Assembly: GCA_045580105.1 (NCBI GenBank)
Contig: JAZNNH010000029.1
Location: forward strand, 1-10,901
Reading direction: 5' to 3'
Source: RGIG5579 sp045580105
GTDB lineage: Bacteria > Bacillota > Clostridia > Oscillospirales > SIG627
Length of the DNA: 10,901 nucleotides
In this document: in pieces, positions 5,754 through 10,901 of the stretch
How the letters are laid out: each line of letters opens with the position of its first letter
Position numbering within the stretch: the stretch's first letter is position 1
The notes under the pieces: model-generated
Database searches by the model: none
What the model was told of the DNA's origin: nothing
Seen by the model: the letters and a program-made list of their open reading frames with translations, nothing else
Position numbers and translations under genes: made by a program

Positions 5754-6625
5754 GACGCAGTATGCTGTTTTTGCCCGGCAATAACCCCAACATGCTGATC
5801 AACGCTTCCTATCTGGGCGCCGATGCCGTGATTTTCGACTTGGAAGATGCCGTGTCTCCCGCCGAAAAGGACGCGGCCCGTATCTTGATCCGCAACACCA
5901 TCCGTTATATGGATTTGGAAAACCAAGAGGTCATCGTTCGAATCAATTCGACCGATACCGATTTCTGGAAAGCCGACTTGGATGCGATCCTGCCGGAAAG
6001 ACCTAATATGATCCTCCTGCCGAAGGCAAGTTTACCCGAGCACGTTCTGGAAGTAGACGTCTACATCACCGAGCTTGAGAAAAAACTCGGAATCGAAGTG
6101 GGAAGCACGGGCATTATGCCTTTGATCGAAACGGCGTTGGGATTGGAAAATTCCTATCTCATCGCGTCTTCTACCAAGCGTGTAAAGGCACTGTTCTTGG
6201 GTGCAGAAGACCTGACCTCGGATCTGCAGTGTGTTCGTACCAAAGAAAGCAAGGAAATTGAATACGCCAGAAGCCGCATCGTTGTGGCTGCACGCGCTGC
6301 CGGCGTGGACGTATACGATACGCCCTTCACCGACGTCAACGACGACGAGGGAATCGTGGTCGATGCTGCCTTTGCCAAGAGCTTGGGCTTCAGCGGCAAA
6401 GCTTCCATTTCGCCTCGCCACGTCGACGTGATCAACAGTACCTTCAGCCCGACGCAGGCAGAAGTGGATTACGCGTATGAAGTAGTCGATGCGATCGAAC
6501 TTGCCAAGAAGCAAGGAAAAGGCGCCATCGCATTGCGTGGAAAGATGATCGATGCGCCCATCGTAGCGCGCGCAGAAAGAACGCTTGCCATGGCAAAAAT
6601 TTTAGGAATGGGCAGGGGTGAATGA
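5750..6625 (+). CDS. citE: Citrate/citramalate lyase beta subunit (acyl-ACP lyase)
   Basis: This 291-residue HpcH/HpaI-type TIM-barrel protein cleaves the acyl carrier thioester. In citramalate lyase this means citramalyl-ACP to acetyl-ACP plus pyruvate; in citrate lyase the product is oxaloacetate. Motifs are FDLEDAV (29-35), VRIN (63-66), PLIET (124-128), GAEDLTSDL (151-159), whose acidic residues with the upstream Glu bind Mg2+, GFSGKASISPRH (213-224) and GKMIDAPIV (264-272). The ATG at 5750 was chosen because AAAGGAGG (5735-5742) precedes it and MRRSMLFLPG is the normal family start. A longer frame from 5693 would lie inside citD. It overlaps citD by 4 bp and abuts citF, so it is part of one cotranslated set. 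Confidence 0.94.
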   Translation: MRRSMLFLPGNNPNMLINASYLGADAVIFDLEDAVSPAEKDAARILIRNTIRYMDLENQEVIVRINSTDTDFWKADLDAILPERPNMILLPKASLPEHVLEVDVYITELEKKLGIEVGSTGIMPLIETALGLENSYLIASSTKRVKALFLGAEDLTSDLQCVRTKESKEIEYARSRIVVAARAAGVDVYDTPFTDVNDDEGIVVDAAFAKSLGFSGKASISPRHVDVINSTFSPTQAEVDYAYEVVDAIELAKKQGKGAIALRGKMIDAPIVARAERTLAMAKILGMGRGE

Positions 6626-6626
6626 A

Positions 6627-8042
6627 ATGAATAAGATTGTAAATTCGATTCAGGAAGCCGTCAAGCTTTCCGGTCTGAAAGACGGGATGACGGTATCGTT
6701 CCACCATCATTTGCGCAACGGCGACTTCGTTTTGAATATGGTGATGGAAGAAATTGCAAATCTCGGCATCAAAGACCTGACGGTCAATGCCAGCTCGCTC
6801 TTTGACGCCCATCTGCCGCTGGTGGATCACATTCAGAACAACGTGGTTACCGGCGTTGCCACGGACTACGTTTCGGCTCTCTTGGGTCGTCACTTCTCCG
6901 AAGGCGTGTTGGGCAAGCCCTTAGAATTCCGTACCCACGGCGGACGTCCCGCCGATATTGCTTCGGGTAAGACCCCGATCGACGTGGCGTTCATCGCCGC
7001 TCCGACCGCTGACCCGATGGGTAACTGCACGGGTAAGCACGGCAAAAGTGCTTGCGGAAGTCTTGGATATGCCTTCGCCGATGCGATGTTTGCCAAGAAA
7101 GTTGTGGTTATCACCGACAACTTGGTAGACTATCCGCTCGAGGATCGTTCCATTTCCGAAGAATACGTGGACTATGTTGTCGTTGTCGACCAGATCGGTG
7201 ACCCCAAGGGCATCGTTTCGGGAACGACTCGAATCACCCGTGACCCGATCGGATTGATCATGGCAGCTCAGGCAGCCAAGGTCATCGAGGCATCGGGACT
7301 GTTGAAAGACGGATTTTCCTTCCAGACCGGCGCCGGCGGCGCTTCTCTTGCCGCAGCCAAATTCTTGAAGGATATTATGCTGAAAAAGAAGATTGCCGGC
7401 AGCTTCGGACTCGGCGGTATCACCGGCTATATGGTCGATATGATGAAAGCAGGGTGCTTCCAGAAACTGCTTGACGTGCAGTGCTTTGACTTGACGGCGG
7501 TCGAATCCATTCGCACCGACCCCAGACATCAGGAAATCTCGTCCACGCAGTATGCCTCTCCCGCCAATCCCGATGCGGCAGTCAACAACCTGGACGTCGT
7601 CATTTTGGGTGCAACCGAAGTTGACACCGATTTCAACGTCAACGTTCACACCGACTCCAACGGCTATATTATGGGCGGTTCCGGCGGACACAGCGATACG
7701 GCTGCCGGTGCAAAGCTTTCCATGATCATTGCACCGATGTTCCGTGCAAGACTGCCGATCATCACCGACCGCGTGAACTGCATTTCAACCCCCGGCAAAG
7801 ATATCGACGTTTTGGTTACACAGGGCGGCATCGCGGTCAACCCCCGCAAGCCCGAACTCAAAGAGAGATTGCTGGATGCAAAGCTTCCTGTAATTGATAT
7901 TGTCGATTTGAAAGAAAAAACCGAGCGTTTGACGGGCAAACCCACGCCTCTTGCAAAGGGCGACAGAGTGGTTGCAAACGTCATCGGACGCAACGGCGAT
8001 ATTTTGGATCACATCTACAACGTACCGAAAAACGAGAAGTGA
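6627..8042 (+). CDS. citF: Citrate/citramalate lyase alpha subunit (acetyl-ACP:substrate ACP transferase)
   Basis: This 471-residue CitF homologue swaps the acetyl group on the carrier for the substrate, releasing acetate. Recognisable blocks are GMTVSFHHHLRNGD (20-33), LGIKDLTVNASSLFD (46-60), THGGR (103-107), IDVAFIAAP (118-126), SACGSLGYA (141-149) and, near the end, FNVNVHTDSNG and GGSGGHSDTAAGA. It lacks the first 40 or so residues of enterobacterial CitF (about 510 aa as recalled). An in-frame TAG at 6603-6605 rules out a longer N-terminus. The start is ATG 6627 after AGGGGTG (6614-6620), 1 nt after citE. A GTG at 6618, overlapping citE, would add only MNE. The sequence alone does not tell citrate from citramalate as substrate; the neighbours favour citramalate. 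Confidence 0.93.
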   Translation: MNKIVNSIQEAVKLSGLKDGMTVSFHHHLRNGDFVLNMVMEEIANLGIKDLTVNASSLFDAHLPLVDHIQNNVVTGVATDYVSALLGRHFSEGVLGKPLEFRTHGGRPADIASGKTPIDVAFIAAPTADPMGNCTGKHGKSACGSLGYAFADAMFAKKVVVITDNLVDYPLEDRSISEEYVDYVVVVDQIGDPKGIVSGTTRITRDPIGLIMAAQAAKVIEASGLLKDGFSFQTGAGGASLAAAKFLKDIMLKKKIAGSFGLGGITGYMVDMMKAGCFQKLLDVQCFDLTAVESIRTDPRHQEISSTQYASPANPDAAVNNLDVVILGATEVDTDFNVNVHTDSNGYIMGGSGGHSDTAAGAKLSMIIAPMFRARLPIITDRVNCISTPGKDIDVLVTQGGIAVNPRKPELKERLLDAKLPVIDIVDLKEKTERLTGKPTPLAKGDRVVANVIGRNGDILDHIYNVPKNEK

Positions 8043-8051
8043 GGAGAAATT

Positions 8052-8891
8052 ATGCGCGAAATTGATGCTGTAATCATCACAAAAACCGTAAAAAAGCTTT
8101 GCATTGATGCAAACTGCCATCTGGGAAAGGACATCAAGAATTGCATCGCTCAGTCCTATGAACAGGAAACTTGGCCTCAGGCAAAGGAAATCTTAGGGCA
8201 AATCATCGAAAACTATGAGATTGCCGATCAGAAAGAGGTTCCCATCTGTCAGGATACCGGTGTGGCTTGCGTATTCTTAAAAATCGGTCAGGACGTTCAC
8301 ATCACCGGCGACATTACCGAAGCGGTCAACGAAGGTGTCCGTCAGGGCTACCAAGAGGGCTTCTTGCGTAAGAGCGTCGTGAAAGATCCCTTGAACCGTG
8401 TGAACACCGGCGACAATACTCCTGCTATGATCTACTATGAAATCGTTCCCGGCGATAAGCTCGAAATTATGGTAGCACCCAAGGGCTTCGGAAGCGAAAA
8501 TATGAGCCAGCTTGCCATGCTCCGTCCTTCGGACGGCTTGGAAGGCGCAAAGGCGTTTATCAAACGCGTTGTGGAACAGGCAGGTTCCAACCCCTGTCCT
8601 CCCATCGTGGTCGGCGTCGGTATCGGCGGTACCTTTGATAAAGCGGCTTATCTTGCCAAAAAAGCATTGATGAGACCGGTGGATCAGCCCAACTCGGATC
8701 CGTTCTATGCACAGCTGGAAAAAGAACTCTTGGAGGAAATCAACGCACTCGGCGTAGGACCTCAGGGCTTCGGCGGCAAAACGACCGCTTTGGCTGTGAA
8801 CATCGAATACTATCCGACCCACATTGCCGGCTTGCCGGTAGCGGTCAACATCAACTGCCACGTTACGAGACACAAAACGGAGGTAATCTAA
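8052..8891 (+). CDS. Class I fumarase-type hydratase alpha subunit, probable mesaconase (mesaconate hydratase)
   Basis: This 279-residue protein is the alpha part of the oxygen-sensitive [4Fe-4S] fumarase/tartrate dehydratase family (TtdA/FumA N-terminal domain). Likely cluster cysteines are C66 in PICQDTG, C182 in NPCPPIVVGVGIGG and C269 in INCHVTRH, at the spacing typical of the family. Other family blocks are RKSVVKDPLNRVNTGDNTPA (106-125) and APKGFGSENMS (142-152). It works with the beta subunit encoded right behind it. Members hydrate fumarate, tartrate or mesaconate, and sequence cannot separate them by eye. Lying between citramalate lyase and glutamate mutase genes, mesaconate -> citramalate (EC 4.2.1.34) is the best inference. 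AGGAG (8042-8046) precedes the ATG; the gap after citF is 9 bp. Confidence 0.9.
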   Translation: MREIDAVIITKTVKKLCIDANCHLGKDIKNCIAQSYEQETWPQAKEILGQIIENYEIADQKEVPICQDTGVACVFLKIGQDVHITGDITEAVNEGVRQGYQEGFLRKSVVKDPLNRVNTGDNTPAMIYYEIVPGDKLEIMVAPKGFGSENMSQLAMLRPSDGLEGAKAFIKRVVEQAGSNPCPPIVVGVGIGGTFDKAAYLAKKALMRPVDQPNSDPFYAQLEKELLEEINALGVGPQGFGGKTTALAVNIEYYPTHIAGLPVAVNINCHVTRHKTEVI

Positions 8892-9449
8892 ATGGCTATT
8901 CGTATTCAAACACCATTGAGCCGTGATGCGGCAAGAAAACTGAAAGCCGGTGACAGCTGCCTGATCTCCGGTGTCATCTACACGGCACGCGACGCTGCAC
9001 ACAAGCGTCTTTGCGAATTGATCGATTCCGGAAAAGAGCTTCCCTTGGACGTTAAGGACAGCATCATCTACTTCGTAGGTCCCACCCCTGCCCAGCCCGG
9101 ACAGGCGATCGGTTCCGCAGGTCCGACCTCGTCCTATCGTATGGATGCCTACAGCCCCTCTTTGATCGCACAGGGACAGACCGGTATGATCGGAAAAGGC
9201 AAGAGAGGTCCCGAAGTCATCGCAGCGATGAAAGAACACGGCGCTGTTTATTTCGGTGCGATCGGTGGCTGCGGTGCACTGCTGAGCAAATGCATCAAAA
9301 AAGCCGAAGTGATTGCATACGATGATCTCGGTGCTGAGGCAATCCGCCGTCTCGAAGTGGAAAATTTCCCCGTTATCGTTGTCATCGACAGCCAGGGAAA
9401 TAACCTTTATGAGATCGGACGCGAGAATTATTTGGCGCAAAACAAATAA
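8892..9449 (+). CDS. Class I fumarase-type hydratase beta subunit, probable mesaconase
   Basis: This 185-residue protein is the beta part (FumA C-terminal/TtdB type) of the two-subunit hydratase. It carries GVIYTARDAAHKR (27-39), GPTSSYRMD (77-85), the block KGKRG (102-106) and GAIGGCGALLSK (122-133), all typical of this swivelling domain and its active-site loops. The length is normal for the separate subunit. The ATG follows the alpha stop codon with no gap, and GGAGGTAA in the last alpha codons acts as its ribosome binding site, so the two are cotranslated. It is the last gene of the citDEF operon; an intrinsic terminator follows 51 bp later. Fumarase or tartrate dehydratase activity is an alternative, but the pathway context favours mesaconase. 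Confidence 0.9.
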   Translation: MAIRIQTPLSRDAARKLKAGDSCLISGVIYTARDAAHKRLCELIDSGKELPLDVKDSIIYFVGPTPAQPGQAIGSAGPTSSYRMDAYSPSLIAQGQTGMIGKGKRGPEVIAAMKEHGAVYFGAIGGCGALLSKCIKKAEVIAYDDLGAEAIRRLEVENFPVIVVIDSQGNNLYEIGRENYLAQNK

Positions 9450-9500
9450 ATCATTATTGTTGAAAAAAACAAGAGTTCGATTGAAAAAACCATCCAATCA

Positions 9501-9533
9501 ACCGCCCGATTTTTGTCGGGCGGTGTTTTTTTT
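9501..9533 (+). terminator. Intrinsic terminator of the citDEF-mesaconase operon
   Basis: A perfect 9 bp stem, ACCGCCCGA (9501-9509) with TCGGGCGGT (9516-9524), has a 6 nt loop and is followed by G and eight T residues (9526-9533). Confidence 0.95.
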
Positions 9534-9595
9534 GGAAAAAAGTGCACAAACAGAAAAAAATAAACCATAAATGGAAAAAATCATAAAAATGAAAG

Positions 9596-9624
9596 TTGAC
9601 AAATATCATATAACCTTATATGAT
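9596..9624 (+). promoter_or_regulatory. Promoter of the glutamate mutase operon
   Basis: A perfect TTGACA (9596-9601), a 17 bp spacer and TATGAT (9619-9624). The preceding 50 bp are very A-rich (runs at 9546-9595), like an UP element. The start point would be near 9631, about 46 nt before the glmS ATG, leaving no room for a B12 riboswitch. Confidence 0.85.
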
Positions 9625-9626
9625 AT
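9603..9626. promoter_or_regulatory. Perfect palindrome inside the glutamate mutase promoter, candidate operator
   Basis: Two perfect 11 bp arms, ATATCATATAA (9603-9613) and TTATATGATAT (9616-9626), flank a CC centre. The palindrome fills most of the spacer and all of the -10 box. A further half-site, TATCATATTA, lies at 9649-9658 in the leader. It does not resemble the palindrome at the citD promoter, so a different regulator is likely. Confidence 0.8.
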
Positions 9627-9676
9627 ACGTAGAGAATAATCTCGATTGTATCATATTAAATAGGAGAGGTGCATTT

Positions 9677-10105
9677 ATGGAAAATCGCGAAAAGAAAGTT
9701 TTGGTAATGGGTGTCATCGGTGCTGACGTTCATGCCGTAGGAAACAAAATTTTGGATCATGCATTCAGAGCTGCCGGATTTGAAGTTGTCAATCTCGGTG
9801 TTATGGTTGCACAAGAGGAATATATCTCTGCCGCAATCGAATCGAGTGCAGATGCAATTGTGGTTTCCTCTTTGTACGGACAGGGCGAGTTGGACTGCCG
9901 CGGTATGCGTGAAAAGTGCGACGAAGCCGGTCTGAAAGGAATTCCGCTTCTTGTCGGCGGCAACATCGTAATCGGCAAACAGAAATTTGAAGACGTGGAG
10001 AAGCGTTTCAAAGCAATGGGATTTGACCGCGCATTCGCTCCCGGAACCCCTGTTGAAACTACCATTCAGGCGCTCAAAGAGCTTTTGCATATCGAAGAAA
10101 AATGA
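9677..10105 (+). CDS. glmS: Glutamate mutase (methylaspartate mutase) small B12-binding subunit S
   Basis: This 142-residue protein is the cobalamin-binding subunit of glutamate mutase (EC 5.4.99.1), which turns L-glutamate into (2S,3S)-3-methylaspartate. It is unrelated to the glucosamine synthase also called GlmS. GADVHAVG (15-22) contains the DxHxxG motif whose His19 would replace the dimethylbenzimidazole ligand of cobalt. SSLYGQGE (64-71) and GGNIVIG (94-100) line the nucleotide-tail pocket of this Rossmann-like fold. The length is normal for the family. The start at 9677 follows AGGAGAGG; an upstream in-frame ATG at 9620 lies in the -10 box and is rejected. It overlaps glmL by 4 bp (ATGA). 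The catalytic partner GlmE is not in the window. Confidence 0.95.
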   Translation: MENREKKVLVMGVIGADVHAVGNKILDHAFRAAGFEVVNLGVMVAQEEYISAAIESSADAIVVSSLYGQGELDCRGMREKCDEAGLKGIPLLVGGNIVIGKQKFEDVEKRFKAMGFDRAFAPGTPVETTIQALKELLHIEEK

Positions 10106-10901
10106 AAACGGTATTGTTGATTGACTTTGGCAGTACCTATACCAAACTGACCGCAGTCGATATCGACCAGCCGAAGATTCTTGGAACCGCGTCGAGCTAT
10201 ACCACCATTGAAACGGACATCAACGACGGATTGAACCGTGGCCTGGAGATCTTGGAGAGTAAGATCGGAAAAGTCAATTTTGACGAATGCTATGCTTGCT
10301 CTTCCGCCGCAGGTGGTCTAAGAATGATCACCAGTGGTTTGGTGCCGGAGTTGACCGGAGAGGCAGCAAGACTTGCCAGTCTCGGAGCCGGTGCAAAGGT
10401 TGTGAAGGTTTATGCCTTCGAACTGACCGAAGAGGACGCCGAAGAAATTCGCGCAGCCAAACCGGACATTTTCTTGCTCGTAGGCGGAACCGACGGTGGC
10501 AACACCGAGTGCATTCTGCACAATGCGCAGGTTCTGGCAGATATGAAGCCTGATTTCCCCATCTTGATTGCCGGTAACCGTACCGCAGCCAAGCGATGCC
10601 AGGAAATCCTCAGTGACTGTGAAGTGTATGTTTGCCCCAACGTTATGCCGAAGTTCGGTGAACTGAAAATCGAAGCGACACAAAAGCAGATTCGCGAGAT
10701 CTTCTTGAACCGAATCATTCAGGCAAAGGGTCTCAGCCGTGCCGCTGCACTGCTGGACGACATTATGATGCCGACCCCGGCGGCGGTGCTTCAGGCAGTG
10801 GAATTGCTTTCCGGCGGCTGTGAAGACGAACCGGGTATCGGAGATCTGGTTGCGGTAGACGTGGGCGGTGCTACAACGGATATTTATTCCATTGCAGACG
10901 G
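10102..10901 (+). CDS. glmL: Glutamate mutase reactivase/chaperone GlmL (MutL family), truncated at the right edge
   Basis: The first 266 residues are visible and the frame is open to the end of the window. The protein starts MKTVLLIDFGSTYTKLTAVD, with the phosphate-1 loop DFGSTYTK (8-15) of the ASKHA (actin/Hsp70) ATPase fold. AVDVGGATTDIYSI close to the edge is the second phosphate loop. Such MutL/GlmL proteins are found with glutamate and ornithine mutases and are thought to exchange damaged cobalamin using ATP. CSSAAGGLRM (55-64) and LLVGGTDGGN (about 125-134) are further family blocks. The ATG overlaps the glmS stop. About 190-200 residues are probably missing beyond the edge. glmE and a methylaspartate ammonia-lyase gene would be expected to follow. 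Confidence 0.92.
   Translation, partial: MKTVLLIDFGSTYTKLTAVDIDQPKILGTASSYTTIETDINDGLNRGLEILESKIGKVNFDECYACSSAAGGLRMITSGLVPELTGEAARLASLGAGAKVVKVYAFELTEEDAEEIRAAKPDIFLLVGGTDGGNTECILHNAQVLADMKPDFPILIAGNRTAAKRCQEILSDCEVYVCPNVMPKFGELKIEATQKQIREIFLNRIIQAKGLSRAAALLDDIMMPTPAAVLQAVELLSGGCEDEPGIGDLVAVDVGGATTDIYSIAD

Noticed and set aside
6921..7691. Minus-strand open frame of 256 codons opposite citF
   Set aside because: It is fully antisense to a strongly recognised gene and shows no family motif or convincing start signal.
8277..9497. Minus-strand open frame of 406 codons opposite the mesaconase subunits
   Set aside because: It spans two well-supported genes in antisense, resembles no family known to me, and runs across their junction. 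The plus-strand genes have ribosome binding sites and conserved motifs; this frame is a by-product of their codon use.
9620..9676. Longer N-terminus for glmS starting at 9620
   Set aside because: That ATG lies inside the -10 box and the palindrome, upstream of the likely transcription start, and lacks a ribosome binding site. The ATG at 9677 gives the normal family start.
9534..9676. B12 riboswitch upstream of glutamate mutase
   Set aside because: The leader after the predicted start is only about 46 nt and there is no B12-box-like sequence. Control appears to be at the promoter palindrome.
1..10901. CRISPR arrays, tRNA or rRNA genes, insertion sequences, phage genes
   Set aside because: No spaced repeat array, cloverleaf, rRNA segment, transposase or terminal inverted repeats were seen on either strand. 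The window reads as ordinary metabolic and envelope chromosome.

Overview
The window looks like part of the chromosome of an anaerobic, Gram-positive-type bacterium, most likely a Clostridia-related member of the Bacillota. The reasons are strong AAGGAGG-type ribosome binding sites, near-consensus TATAAT promoters with 17 bp spacers, and the gene content. The genus cannot be told from the sequence.

Left part (1-1963): the first 37 codons of an rfbB-type dTDP-glucose 4,6-dehydratase run leftwards off the edge. A 364 bp divergent intergenic region with a promoter for each side follows. Then come a CapA-family metallophosphatase-like gene and a small eight-cysteine putative metal-binding protein, probably one operon. 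A hairpin with T-tracts on both sides closes this operon and also the leftward operon that meets it.

Centre (1946-9533): two divergent transcription units share a 181 bp control region (5300-5480). The leftward unit is citC (lyase ligase), an unusual P-loop protein with a C-terminal half like the alanyl-tRNA synthetase editing domain, and a citX-citG fusion. The rightward unit is citD-citE-citF (the ACP, beta and alpha subunits of a citrate-lyase-type enzyme), then the alpha and beta subunits of a class I fumarase-type hydratase. It ends at a strong intrinsic terminator.

Right part (9534-10901): a separate promoter carrying a perfect palindrome drives the B12-binding subunit of glutamate mutase (GlmS). 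The glutamate mutase reactivase GlmL follows and runs off the right edge.

Taken together, these genes fit the methylaspartate route of glutamate fermentation: glutamate -> 3-methylaspartate (glutamate mutase) -> mesaconate (methylaspartate ammonia-lyase, not in the window) -> citramalate (mesaconase, the fumarase-like pair) -> acetate + pyruvate (citramalate lyase, the CitDEF complex). The cit genes are therefore better read as citramalate lyase and its maturation enzymes than as citrate lyase. The catalytic glutamate mutase subunit (glmE) and the ammonia-lyase would be expected beyond the right edge. The most unusual item is the P-loop/AlaRS-editing-like protein inside the lyase maturation operon.
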